DNA of 64,000 bases from Ananas comosus. Taxonomy: Eukaryota; Streptophyta; Magnoliopsida; Poales; Bromeliaceae. Of this stretch, positions 1 through 10,456 are shown one piece after another (the first letter of the stretch is position 1; each line of letters starts with the position of its first letter). A program made the position numbers and the translations under genes. The notes below the pieces were generated by a model, which was given only the letters and a program-made list of their open reading frames with translations, was not told where the DNA came from and did no database searches. The stretch covers positions 966,735-1,030,734 of the forward strand of contig NC_033624.1 of NCBI RefSeq assembly GCF_001540865.1, in the 5' to 3' direction.

Positions 1-1230
1 GAAATTTGATGAGCACGGCGCATAAAGAGAGAGAGAGAGAGAGAGAAAGAGAGAGGGAAAATCGGAATACCGTCGAAAATTAGGGTTTCGAGGGAGCGGA
101 TGGATTGAGGAGCTCCACCGCGGCTACGAGGGGGACGAATCCGACGTAATAAAAGAGTGGATTGGGTTTTTTAGGGTTCTTACGAAACCCTAATTGTTCT
201 TTCGTTTTTCTCTTTTTTAATTTAACCTTTCGATCCAGTGGATCTTGCATTGCCCTAAACGGCAAAAAAAGGTATAAAACTCTTTTTAGTCCCCTTTGCC
301 ATTTGGATTTAAATATACACTTTACAAAGGTTTTCATTTCGGGAAAATTTCCCAAAGCGCCCTGCAATATAGAGAATTTGATGTTTAGTACTTAATAGTT
401 TAATAAAACTCTAGCATGTTATTACTATGCTGTAATAAAATAAAAACTGCAGAAAGATAAAATACTATATTTTTACTATTTTATCATTTACAAAATAAAT
501 AAATATGATGATACTCTTTTACAAAAATCAAATAGAAATTGTAGAGAAGTAAAATTTTTCATTCTATAGTATATTGTCAAATTATAAATACGCTGCACAA
601 TTATTTTAGCTTATTCTTTTATTTATAGTGGTAAAGAATTATTTAGATAATTTTTATTGTAAAAATTTATCAAATTTAATCGTAGTTAAAAATTTAATGC
701 ATCTTATCCATGAACAAACTTAGTAGCATTTGGCCGCATGGCCATGGATGATATTGGAATAGGCATTTGCTGCGATGGCACTGCGAATTGAGGGGTCAAA
801 TTTCTTAAATTAAAAAGTGAAGAATCTGTTTGTAAATATGCTAAAAGTTGGGGAGTATGTGTATACAAGTATTGTCTTCCTATTAATAATCTTTAAAGGG
901 GTTTCGTGCAAATTAAGTACAAAGCCATCGCTATTGGCGTGGCTGCTTCGTACAGGACAACGTTATCCGCATGGAGGGCAAAGTTATGGGCACCCAAATT
1001 GTCCCCCAAACCCACTAAGTAAAAGAGTCATAATGTTAGAATCTATTTGCTGAACGACACTTTATTAGAGAGCTCTCCAACTAGAAGAAGGGATGTTAAT
1101 TATTCAATTATAATCTACGCGGATATCTAAATAAGTAATTAATTGTGATCTATTGAGTTCACAATGATCCTACTTGTCGAGGACTTCACAGTGAGGTTTT
1201 ATTTTGTTTCGTGCAATGTTGCTACTATAT
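1..1230. other. Left-edge intergenic DNA, possible 5' end of a gene leaving the window
   Basis: Positions 27-57 are a (GA)n run. They are followed by an AAACCCTAA-type box near 85 (minus sense) and a short GC-rich stretch at 95-145. Read on the minus strand this resembles a plant promoter and 5' leader with a CT-rich leader, so a gene may start here and run leftward out of the window. No coding sequence is visible. From 380 to 1230 the DNA is AT-rich and I see nothing functional in it. Confidence 0.3.
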
Positions 1231-1689
1231 TATTTTTTTTTGAGAAAACGATAGCATGTTATCCATTTCATTCATTTCGAAAATGAACTTAATTGGCTAC
1301 AAACAATGAGGCAATATGACCTCGAGAAAGAAAATATAGCTCAAAGAAAGAAGAAAAGAGAAATAACAACAAAAGTAATCGACAGGTTACTCAGCTTAAC
1401 AAAAGTCTCTCCACTCTCTTACCAACTCCTCGATACATCCGACTACAAAAAGAAGGTCGGCAAAGAGATTTTTAAAAATCACGTTATTTCTTTCCTTCCA
1501 AATTAGTCACTAGCACGCTGTTACGGCAATTAGATTCTGCAAAATTTTGCCCAATCTAATATTTTTGGTCATTTTATTTTAGATTGTCAGTACATCATCC
1601 ATTATCTTTAAACACTAGATGTCCTCTAAGGTTCGAAAAAGTATAAACCTAGTGTACACACATCCTATAAGGAGGTGGTCCACGGTCTC
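1231..1689 (-). mobile_element. 5'-truncated LINE fragment with poly(A) tail
   Basis: The element is in minus orientation. Its poly(A) tail appears as a T run at 1233-1241, and the 9-bp repeat ctactatat flanks it at 1222-1230 and 1690-1698, which looks like a target-site duplication. Near its 5' end the minus strand encodes ETVDHLLIGCVYTR, which resembles the zinc-binding segment at the C terminus of plant LINE reverse transcriptases. Stop codons follow. It is a dead 3' piece of a LINE, not the same sequence as the long LINE at 37.3 kb. Confidence 0.7.
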
Positions 1690-2664
1690 CTACTATATAT
1701 ATTGTTGTTACACAAGTTAGTATGATTAGAAGGTATATTGTATTAAATTTTTGTTTATAGAAATTGAAATTCAAATTAAAACTTTTAATTTTGGGACCAA
1801 GTTTTATGTTATCACAACAAAAGCTCTAAATATTTATGGTTAACAAGCGGTTTAGTTTAAAATGATTAGAGATTACAGTTTAAAACAGAGATAAAAATAA
1901 AATCAGACAGACGTTATAGAAATAACACAAGGAAATTTTACTTTTAAAATAATCAGAGAAAACCGGTTTTTGTAAAAAAATATAGTAATTATTGTCAAAT
2001 TTAGTGAACAAAATTTATATCAACCATATACTAAAAAAAATTCACATGCAATTTTTTTTTCTTTTTCCCTCGTCACATTTATCATGAGGACTGAAAAATT
2101 GAGGCCCCATGTTATTCGACCAAGCTCGTATACTAATATCTCTATTTCAAAATTTAGCAGTCATGTCATAATCAGTAACATAAGGTGTCAAAATTTTGCT
2201 GTAGTATAATAAACTTCTTCACAAAGAGCACTCACTTTTGTGCAAATTTTAGTTGGAACAAACGAGCCATTGATTCATCTTATTATAGTCTCTTTCGCGA
2301 AATATTTTATTCAGCATGCCTCTTGTGATTTACTAAAAAAATTATATATCGGACAAAATAAGGTGTATGATTAAATTTTTAGTTTCTGATGTTATATTCA
2401 GCCATCAATATATATTTAAGGAACAAAATCAAGTACGTTGTTAATTAGTACATTATGCTATTATTATATCAAATTAATTATGAAAATATGAAAAAAAAAA
2501 AAAATTCAAACAGAATCAAACTCTTTTCTCACACTCATATAAGAAAATCTTCGGATCGAATAAGTTAACTGTGGATAACTTAATCCGGCAAACATTATTT
2601 ATGAACAAATGAAAAATTTAATAACAAGGTGACATTTTAATGATCTTAAAAACAAAGCAAAAAA
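1690..2664. other. AT-rich intergenic DNA
   Basis: About 1 kb of AT-rich DNA without a credible reading frame or repeat boundary. It lies downstream (3') of the zinc-finger gene and would include its 3' untranslated region at the right edge. Confidence 0.6.
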
Positions 2665-3120
2665 TTAAGGAGGTGAAGAAAAGGAAGAAGAGGTGGAGGA
2701 GGGAGCAAGGGTGAGGTGTAGATCCACCCCATGTTCGACAGAATCCCCAGCCGTCCGATCGACCGCGAAGGGCGGCGGCCACGACGGCACGAGAGCGACC
2801 CGCGACCAAGCGAGAGCCGGAGGAGGCACGAGCGCGCGCGCGTGGAGCGGCGCCCCCGCGGCGGCGGCGGCTCCGGGGCCGCACCAGAGCGCGCGCTCCG
2901 GCGCCGGGGATGAGGGCTCGGCGGCGAGAGGCGCGCGGCGGCGCAGGGGCGGCGCCGCGCGGAGGTGTGCGGCGGCGGCGGCGGCCGCGCGGTGGCGCTC
3001 CTTCTTGTGCGCGTTCTGGTGGCCGCCGAGCGCCTGCGAGTTGGCGAAGTCTCGGCCGCAGTAGGAGCACTCAAAGCGCCTCCGCGCCGCCGCGTGGTCG
3101 GTCGCCGCCGCCTCTCCCAT
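2665..3120 (-). CDS. Single C2H2 zinc-finger transcription factor (QALGGH type, EAR motif)
   Basis: Intronless gene for 151 residues, probably a nuclear DNA-binding repressor. One C2H2 finger is visible at about residues 18-38: Cys18, Cys21, His34 and His38, with the plant-specific QALGGH core at 29-34. Near the C terminus, residues 133-138 read DLHLTL, an LxLxL EAR-type repression motif known to recruit TOPLESS co-repressors. The rest is Ala/Pro/Arg-rich and low complexity. This one-finger-plus-EAR layout is that of the C1-1i group (KNUCKLES, SUPERMAN, ZFP5/6/8 relatives); which member cannot be told. The start is the first ATG of the frame. A TATA box on the minus strand at 3189-3196 lies about 70 bp upstream. 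The coding sequence is extremely GC-rich compared with its AT-rich surroundings, which is normal for intronless monocot genes. Confidence 0.85.
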   Translation of the reverse strand: MGEAAATDHAAARRRFECSYCGRDFANSQALGGHQNAHKKERHRAAAAAAAHLRAAPPLRRRAPLAAEPSSPAPERALWCGPGAAAAAGAPLHARALVPPPALAWSRVALVPSWPPPFAVDRTAGDSVEHGVDLHLTLAPSSTSSSFSSPP

Positions 3121-3188
3121 TGGAGGAGTTGGGGGTAGGTGAGAACTGAGAAGTGAGAACGGGAGGGGACGAGGGGATGGATGGGTTG

Positions 3189-3196
3189 TTTATATA
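3189..3196 (-). promoter_or_regulatory. TATA box of the C2H2 gene
   Basis: The minus strand reads TATATAAA here. It lies about 70 bp upstream of the ATG at 3120, a normal spacing for a short 5' leader. Confidence 0.55.
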
Positions 3197-3486
3197 CGAG
3201 AAATCTCTTTTCATATATTATTATTACCACTATAGTTTAATCAAAATTATAATCTACTATTTACGCAGTACTTTTTACGTACAGTAGAGTTTATTAGTCT
3301 ACTCACTGTAGCTAAACTCTATTACATATACAACAATAAGTTTGCTTGGCGTGAAAGACTCGCTAAAAGATTAATAAAAGTTCGATGCGGCCATAAAGTT
3401 GCAAAATAAGATATTTACATAGATTTAAACGTGATATTAAGAATAGATTAAGGTTCAATCGGTGCAATTAACTGCGTGCTGTAAAA

Positions 3487-3534
<48 letters not shown>

Positions 3535-3820
3535 TATTTCTACATCACTTTTGAAGTTCTAGAGGCTAATAATAAGTCAAACAAGCTTTACAAACTCATT
3601 GTTCAGATCTGAGTTCATGTGCTTCCTTAGTTCTTTTTCTTTATTATTATTATTATTATTATTATTAAGCATCAAGTACTCCTATTTAGTTAGTAATCTT
3701 TCGCTTCATGCATGATTTACTGGAAATTGAGTGCATGTCGGCCACAAACCATATCTGTCCGTACTTTCAATATTCTCTCTTTCTCTCCCGTATTCAAGTC
3801 AATACAGTGGCGCTCATAAT
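3197..3820. repeat. Intergenic DNA with (TA)n and (TTA)n microsatellites
   Basis: A (TA)n tract runs from about 3489 to 3532 and a (TTA)n tract from about 3641 to 3668. The rest is AT-rich with no gene. Confidence 0.7.
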
Positions 3821-4308
3821 TAGGGAGGTCAATGGGCATAGATATCTAAAATATTATCCGAACCTGAATCCGAAAGGGCGGGTTTACCTGAGCTAAACGG
3901 CTATGAATTCGGTTATGGGTATAAAAAATAAAAACTCGACGGATATGGATACGGGTATGGATTTTGTATTTATCCGATCCGAACCCGAACCCGACCCGAA
4001 CCTGAATCCAAATCCGAATAAATTATATATATACATACTTTATTTTTATTTATTTATATAATATATAAAATATTTAATAATTTTTATCCCTTAGATCTTT
4101 ATTCAACGGTATGGATTTTTAGAACTCGCCGGGTCCGGATCCGGGTTCGGGTTTCGGGTTTTTGGTCGGGTACAGATATGGGTATGAATTTTTAAAACCC
4201 GCCGGGTTCAGGTACGGGTACGGATTTTAATTTGGTTTTCGGGTTTGGATTCGGATTTTTAAAAGTCCGACCCAAACCCGACCCAAACCCGACCCGTTGA
4301 CATCCCTA
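3821..4308. mobile_element. hAT-type MITE with 8-bp target duplication
   Basis: The 488-bp element starts TAGGGAGGTCAATGGG and ends with the reverse complement of TAGGGATGTCAACGGG. The 8-bp repeat CTCATAAT flanks it exactly at 3813-3820 and 4309-4316. An 8-bp duplication with TAGGG termini is the hAT-superfamily signature. The inside is non-coding, with runs of degenerate CCCGAACC and its complement. Confidence 0.85.
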
Positions 4309-4316
4309 CTCATAAT

Positions 4317-4806
4317 ATATGCTCGATTCTCCCACAATAAGGAAAAATTCTGATTATTGAGACCGCATTATCTATATTCCCAATCAATTAAATTTGTTTC
4401 TAGAATTTATCAATCTCATTATAATTTTTTTCTAAAAAATTTACTATATGGGTTTGATTGGCTTGAGACATAGTGATGTAGTGCCACTGCTATATAAAAG
4501 ACTATCTTTGATCGAAGTAGGGACTGTTTGGTTTAATGTAATGTTCTAAAAATATTGCATATTTTATACCTAATAATATGGAAATGAGAATATGGAAATG
4601 AGAATACTTCTTAATCCATAATAATTTAGTATTCCTATCGTCTAAAAAACTATAACAATTCCACTACTTCACTAATATCTTTTACAACTACCTAACTTTA
4701 ATTAAATGATAATAATTTGAATATTTTCAATAGAAGTATATAAAGAATTATCGGAATATTACAAATCATAAACTAAACTGGTGCTAACTGCTAAGAGTAA
4801 TATATT
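4317..4806. other. AT-rich intergenic DNA
   Basis: No gene. A GGGACTGTTTGGTTTAAT stretch near 4518 resembles the end of a PIF-like MITE, but no matching right end was found, so no element is called. Confidence 0.5.
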
Positions 4807-4820
4807 AATCCATCAAATAG

Positions 4821-4976
4821 ACCGACCGTTCCTAAAGCAAGTGGCAAAGGGTTTGGTGGTTGGTATCCGAGACCCAAGTTCGAATCCTAGTTGATTCACA
4901 TTTACAGCTAAGTTTATTTCTAAATGAAATAAACGAAGCGGCTAGCGTGCTACCTATCTCTCAAAAAAAAAAAAAA
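4821..4976 (+). mobile_element. tRNA-derived SINE, complete copy
   Basis: About 155 bp, starting ACCGACCGTTCC and ending in a poly(A) run (4963-4976). A pol III B-box-like AGTTCGAATCC lies near 4877-4887. The 14-bp repeat aatccatcaaatag flanks the element at 4807-4820 and 4975-4988, a target-site duplication typical of LINE-driven insertion. Two more full copies (6749-6909, 8652-8803) and weaker ones lie in this window. Confidence 0.85.
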
Positions 4977-5501
4977 TCCATCAAATAGGGTTTTGCTTAA
5001 TTGTGATACATATTAATGCAAACCTTTTTTACTGAATGACTATGATATTCGTGGAGAATCAATTCGTGGACAATGGAGCAACAATATGGTTATTTTAATT
5101 AACTAAAAGATAGGCCAATTTGTATAAAAAATTCACAAGTTTTGAACTTCTGCAAAATTATGCCACTTTTTTCAATTTTGCAGTTTCGGACTGGATTTTT
5201 CGCCATTGGACGAAAATATTCTTATTTCTTTTTTTTTTTCTCTCTTCTTTTTTTCTCTTTTTTTTTTTTCCCTTCGTTATTTTTTTCTTCTGCCACCTCC
5301 TCCTTCGCAGTGCCCTCCCCATCGCTTCCTTCTCCTCCAACAAACCCACCTCCTCCTTCCACAGCCTCTCCCTCTTCCATGACTACACCCCCACCTCCTC
5401 CTCCAGATCCAACCCCCACCCCCATGGTGCCAATCTCGAAGAATCCTGCGGCGGCAGCAAAGAAGGAGGATACCGGAGATCCCTCTTCGCTGACAACTTC
5501 T

Positions 5502-5811
5502 CCTCCGATCTCCTCCACGCCGATGCTGTTACCGACCTAGCAGAGATCGCCGGCTGCATGATCCGCACTGGGTACAGCCAGGAGCTGAGCCAGATGTACA
5601 TCGCCGTCTGTCGTGACGCCATTGCGGAGACCCTCGCCGCCGTGACGCCATTGCGGAGACCCTCGCCGCCCTCGGCAACAACAAGATGAGCATCGAGGAG
5701 GTCCAGAGGATAGAGTGGGGCACCATCGACTCCAAGATGAAGAAGTGGATCCGCGCTCTCAAGATCACTATCCGAGTCCTACTCTTTAGCGAGGGAGATG
5801 AGAGCGTGTAA
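5502..5811 (+). pseudogene. Captured EXO70 exocyst subunit fragment, frameshifted
   Basis: Inside Mutator-like copy 1. The plus strand encodes DLLHADAVTDLAEIAGCMI then TGYSQELSQMYIAVCRDAIA, and after a frame change NKMSIEEVQRIEWGTIDSKM and KKWIRALKI. These match the middle of plant EXO70 proteins, whose family pattern there runs from a GY-x-x-E-x-x-x-x-Y segment to a LSIEEVQ and KIKKWI segment. A 29-bp direct duplication (5612-5640 and 5641-5669) shifts the frame, and the match ends at a stop near 5811. Only about 100 residues of a protein of some 600 are present, so it is not functional exocyst. Confidence 0.75.
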
Positions 5812-5930
5812 AGAATGTAATTTTTTAAGGTGTAAAAAATGGTGTAATGGTGTAAAAAGAAAGAAGGAAGAGAAAGAGGAGGAGAAGGAGAAATTGTGCA
5901 ATTTTGGGCAAATAGTGCAAAATTGGGCGA

Positions 5931-6220
5931 AATGGCGCTCGGCGTCTGGATGCCCCTCACGGTGGTCGCCGAGAACGACGATCGCGCGGTCGCCGCGGGC
6001 TTCTCGGACGTCGACTTTACGCTTAGCTTCCATCAAATCGATGTCGCACTGCTGCGCGTAGCCCCATTCGCGGTCCCGCGCAACGGCTTGTGGCCGCTGT
6101 AGTGCGTACGACGTGCCGGCGGCGTCGGTCCCGCTCGATGCCGGCGCTATGCAGGCCATGGACGCCGATGCGATGCAAGCCATGGACGCCGATGCGATGC
6201 AAGCCATGGACGCCATGGGA
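5931..6220 (+). pseudogene. Probable captured LEA-2 / NHL-type protein fragment
   Basis: Inside Mutator-like copy 1. One frame reads AAGFSDVDFTLSFHQIDVAL then RVAPFAVPRNG and hits a stop; a second frame continues as AYDVPAASVPLDAGAMQAMD. Together these resemble the beta-rich core and downstream PLD-xx-AMxAMDA region of LEA group 2 / NDR1-HIN1-like proteins. That assignment is from memory of the family and is moderate only. The AMQAMDAD unit is repeated in tandem (about 24-bp units near 6145-6215). Frame changes and the missing N terminus make it a fragment. Confidence 0.45.
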
Positions 6221-6748
6221 GAGGGAGAGGCGGCGGAAGGAGGAGGTGGGTTTGTCGGTGGAGGAGAAGGCGATGGGGAGGGCGCTTTGGAGGAGAAAGT
6301 GGCGGAACTCGTCCTCCAGACAGGTAGTAGCGATCTGAAGCACGTCCTAGAGAAAAAAAATAACAAAGAAAAAAGAAAGTGGAGAGAGAAAAAAAAAAAG
6401 AGAGAGAAAGAAAAGGAATGAAGATATTTTCGTCTGATGACGAAAATTTCGGTCATAATCTGCAAAATTAAAAATTATGGCCCAAAAACTTATGAATTTT
6501 TTATGCAGATTTGCTTAAAAGATACTAACATGAAGATCATGATAGATTCGTTCCATGCGATAACAAGTTAACATCACATAGAGCATGTGACAACAAATTC
6601 TTTTTTTAAAAAAGAAGTCCTATGATAGTAAGTTAATTTGTGCGAGAATCAAATATGTTATAAATTATTTTGAATTAAGTTTATTAAAAATTTTGTATTG
6701 GAAAGGAAGCTATTTTCGTACGAAACTGAATAGGCTTAGAATCATACT

Positions 6749-6909
6749 CTAATTTTTTTTTTGAGAGAAAGATAGATAGCATGCTATCCGATTCGTTTAT
6801 TTCATTTAGAAATAAACTTAGCTAGAAATATGAATTAACTAGGATTCGAACTTGAGTCTCGGATATCGACCACCAAGCCCTTTTGCCATTTATTATAGGG
6901 ACGGTCGGT
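6749..6909 (-). mobile_element. tRNA-derived SINE, copy 2 (minus)
   Basis: Same family as 4821-4976 in reverse: poly(T) at 6753-6762, then GAGAGAAAGATAGATAGCAT and on to GGGACGGTCGGT. The 9-bp repeat aatcatact flanks it at 6740-6748 and 6910-6918. The duplicated site directly abuts the duplication of the next element at 6919. Confidence 0.8.
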
Positions 6910-6927
6910 AATCATACTTTATTTTAA

Positions 6928-7327
6928 CGGAAAACTTCAAAAACCCTCCTTGTGGTTTCAATTTTTTTCACTTTAGTACTCTGTTGTTTAAAATGTATTA
7001 AGTTAGTACCTTGTGATTTCTCACTTTATCACTTTAGTACCCTGTGGTTTAAAGTGTATCAAGTTAGTACCCTGTGGTTTTGCACTTTATCACTTTAGTA
7101 CCCTGTGGTTTTAATTTTGTATCAAGTTAGTACCCTATAGTTTTTTAAACTATAGAGTACTAAAGTGATAAAGTGTGAAACCACATGGTACTAAAGTGAT
7201 AAAGTGCAAAACCATATGGTACTAACTTGATACACCTTAAATAATAGGGTACTAACTTGATACACTTTAAATCACAGAATACTAAAATGAAAAAGTGTGA
7301 AACCACATGGGGTTTTAAAGTTTTCTC
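6928..7327. mobile_element. Small Mutator-like MITE ('GTACCCTGTGGTTT' family), copy 1
   Basis: A 400-bp foldback element. Its left half repeats CACTTTAGTACCCTGTGGTT and TATCAAGTTAGTACC units, and its right half carries the inverted complement. A perfect 9-bp duplication, ttattttaa, lies at 6919-6927 and 7328-7336. Termini resemble GGAAAACTTCAAAAACCCTC. Two further copies with different 9-bp duplications (17027-17383, 63535-63956) confirm the boundaries. No coding content. Confidence 0.85.
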
Positions 7328-7336
7328 TTATTTTAA

Positions 7337-8632
7337 AGTGATGAATGGGGATGTACTAACAATATGTACATTTATGCTGCTCAGTCCTTTTACGAGGGTT
7401 CATAACCTGTCTATTCACTACGTGCCATCATGTGACTTAACATGTGTTCCCGTACGGATGTTCTATACGGTATTTATCTGTGTGTACTAGAATTGTTTGA
7501 GTGCGTGTGTGAAAACTCGCAGGAGATACTGAGCCCCAGTAGGCAGGAAAAATTCTAGAATGCAACAAGTATATTTGTGACGTAGCGGAACAAATCAATC
7601 AAATATTTTTTTTTAGAAATGTATGTCCTATTATGAATGCAAAAAAATATTTTTATTGTACTTTTGTTTGAAAAGAAGGAATATGATTGGCTTGTCATTG
7701 ATGACGTGGCGCAAGTATGATAGTACAGAATTCCTCCACTAGGCAGAGGCTCTGTAACTTTTTCACAAAATAAAATAAAAGAAAAGAAAAATTTTTAAAA
7801 ACTATATGCCATCCTTCAATTGATCATATATTTTTATGGACAATTAATGCGTTGTACCATAAATAGATGCATAAGTTTAATTATTTCATATTTTTAGCTA
7901 ACTTTATGTCTAAAAAAGAACGAAATAGATAGCTACTATCTTTCTGTCAAAAAAAAAAAAAATTGTATTAAAATTACTCTGCTGTGAATGTACTATTTTC
8001 ACAAACGACATATAAGGAGACATCTTGCAGCACTTGTATGAATATGAAACCAACTATGCTAAAAGCAAGATTCGAACATAGAGTACATAAGAAAAGATGG
8101 CTTGAGAATAAGTTAATGGTGGGTCTTCAAATGCTTCGCCGTCTCGGAACTTCCCTCACTTTCACAAACGACGTTTTCTTCTACACAAGCTTTTCCCGCA
8201 TGTTTGGTCGGCTCAGAGAGCTTCTCTAAAGAAATGTAAGTTAGATGTTGTTAGGCGAGTGATTTCTTAATTTGGTCCGAGATCAGAAGCTGAATTAAAT
8301 ATAAAATATTAAAATACTATTCTCTAATAGATTATTAGAGCATGCATACATAATATTAAATTTCAGGTTTACTTTCTTGATGTCAGGTACGTTATAGCTT
8401 TTGCAGTAGAAGAGTTAATTATTCAACGAACATCAATACACACCAGCTCATATCATCCAAATTAGATCATCTTAATATCCTTTTGTGAATTAGGTTTCAA
8501 ATTTTAAATATCTAATATATACTCTCTCCTCACCGAAAGAATAGCTGTTCCTGAATTTAGGCCAAACTAATCCATATATGAACGCAAAGGTTCCAATAGG
8601 ACGGAACATGACATGAAACTGCTTGCAAAACA
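7337..8632. other. Intergenic DNA with a degenerate SINE 3' end
   Basis: About 7850-7964 matches the 3' half of the SINE family (a TTTTTAGCTAACTTTATGTC-like stretch then a poly(A) run). Nothing else could be recognised; the short reading frames are not supported. Confidence 0.55.
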
Positions 8633-8651
8633 GTGTTATGAAAAGTAAAGT

Positions 8652-8803
8652 TTTTTTTTTTTGAGAAAAATGTTGCATGCTTTCTGTTTCGTTTATTTCA
8701 TTTAGAAATAAGCTTAGCTGAAAATGTGAATCAACTAGGATTCGAACTTGGGATCTCGGGTACCAACCATTAAGTCCTTTGCCATTTACTTTAGGAACGG
8801 TCG
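8652..8803 (-). mobile_element. tRNA-derived SINE, copy 3 (minus)
   Basis: Poly(T) at the left end, then TGAGAAAAATGTTGCATGC and through GGATTCGAACTTGGG (the B-box region in reverse) to GGAACGGTCGGT. It is flanked by the 17-19 bp repeat gtgttatgaaaagtaaagt at 8633-8651 and 8804-8822, an unambiguous target-site duplication that suggests a fairly young insertion. Confidence 0.85.
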
Positions 8804-8822
8804 GTGTTATGAAAAGTAAAGT

Positions 8823-10411
8823 CGGTAGGGCAAAAGGGACAATGAGTACAGAGAAGAACATCTTTTACGTGACACCATATCTAGCTAACGATACATGATA
8901 ACACTGAGGGGACGTTGGTGGAGAAGCACACATTAGTCTCGAATCCAAATCATTAAAACTCATCTTATTTTGCTACTACTTCGTAGCACCTAGCTCTTTC
9001 CACTCCATTTTTAGCTAAGTTTGATTACGAGTGCGACCCACTTGAAAACACTATAAGATAGCCCAAATCATGTTGTGGGTCCTCCACATGTGTTGGGGCA
9101 TAGCACGTGTCGATGTGATCGGCATGACACGGTGACAATTTGGGTGGTATTGTGATAAGGTTTAATTCGTTTGTTATTATATAATAATGACACATAAGGT
9201 CAACTGCTTTGCACCCACAACATGGAGCATACATAAAATTTAATATATATGTTGAAAAGGACCTTGACCTCAAAATTAAGTAGAATAAGTAACTTGACAA
9301 GCCAATAAACTATTAGAGCCATTAAAGGTTTATTATTACTTTGAAACAACTCTGATACTTGATGATAAAATGCCTCTTTGTAATAAAAAATCTAAATTTT
9401 TTGACTAGAGGGAGAATATCAGGTGAACTTTTCTATTTTCAGCTGAAAATTTGGTAGTGTAGAAGTTTTTCTATCACAAAAATAGCAATTCTAAAGGATG
9501 CAGTAGAATTATTAGATCGTTTATTTTTTCCAAGCTAATCTCTACTGTACGACTCTAACTAAATATAGTGAGAATAATATCAAAATTAAAATTCTATCGA
9601 AAATTATTTTTTGGTTTAAATAAAAGTACTCTCGGTCCTTTAGAAATATTCCACTAGTACTAAAGAAAAATCTTTTTACGTGGCAAATCTTCAGCATATC
9701 TGATATGCACTAAGTACATGCAAGCCTTTGTTTCACCTTTTTGTTTTTTTTTTTTTGAAAAAATTCTTTTATTATTTTAATTATCTGTAGATGATAACGA
9801 TTGGGGTTTTGAAAGTAGTTAGTGGTGGAAACAGGTTTCCATAATAAGTGGTGCAAACGATGTGATGTAAATAAAGCTCAAAAGTGGGAGTTGATCGATG
9901 TGAATGCGTAATTATGAGGTTTTGTTAGATTTTTACAAACGCAATCTTCAATGCTTGTGTACTTAACAATGTCATTTAAAAAAAGTAAATATCATTAATC
10001 AACTCGTATTATTATAAGTAATATTAAATAACTAATTTGAGAGTTATTTAAACTTCAACAATAACATTAGTTGCGTTTACTTTTCAATTTGATGGCGAAC
10101 TAAATGTCATACGTATAAAATTGAATCACTCATAATATTTAGAGGAATTTTTAGACACGCTAAGCATTATTTAGGTGTAAATTATCAAATTGATCATTAT
10201 CTCTGACTTGAATAAACATGAGGTCCCACAAATAAAGTGAAGTCATTTCGAATAAATGTAACATGCATGATGCATCATGTACTTGTTCTAGGCTCAATGA
10301 AAATGTGAAATAAAATATGTAATAAAAATAATTAAATATTGACCATTTAGTCTAAATCAAGCGCACGTGTTACTCTTTGGGTTGATTTTGGATCCCCAAA
10401 GATTTAATGGT

Positions 10412-10417
<6 letters not shown>
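8823..10417. other. AT-rich intergenic DNA
   Basis: About 1.6 kb without a gene, RNA gene or bounded repeat that I can recognise. Confidence 0.6.

Positions 10418-10453
<36 letters not shown>

Positions 10454-10456
<3 letters not shown>

Larger units (their letters stand above)
5113..6515. mobile_element. Pack-MULE-type Mutator-like element, copy 1
   Basis: A 1403-bp non-autonomous element with long imperfect terminal inverted repeats of about 130 bp or more. The left end starts GGCCAATTTGTATAAAAAAT; the right end, reverse complemented, shares the ATAAAAAATTCA block and the later CAATTTTGCAG and CGAAAATAT blocks. A perfect 9-bp duplication, taaaagata, flanks it at 5104-5112 and 6516-6524, the Mutator hallmark. 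The interior is GC-rich and holds fragments of unrelated plant genes (EXO70 at 5502-5811 and probably a LEA-2 protein at 5931-6220), as expected for a Pack-MULE. No transposase is present. Copies 2 and 3 are at 18386-20300 and 22361-23505. Confidence 0.85.

Noticed and set aside
4821..4976. tRNA gene suggested by the GTTCGAATCC box
   Set aside because: No cloverleaf could be formed. The poly(A) tail and target duplication show a tRNA-derived SINE.
5779..6465. Minus-strand open frame of 228 codons over Mutator-like copy 1
   Set aside because: It lies antisense to the captured fragments and through the terminal repeat; composition is Ser/Phe/Pro runs without a domain.
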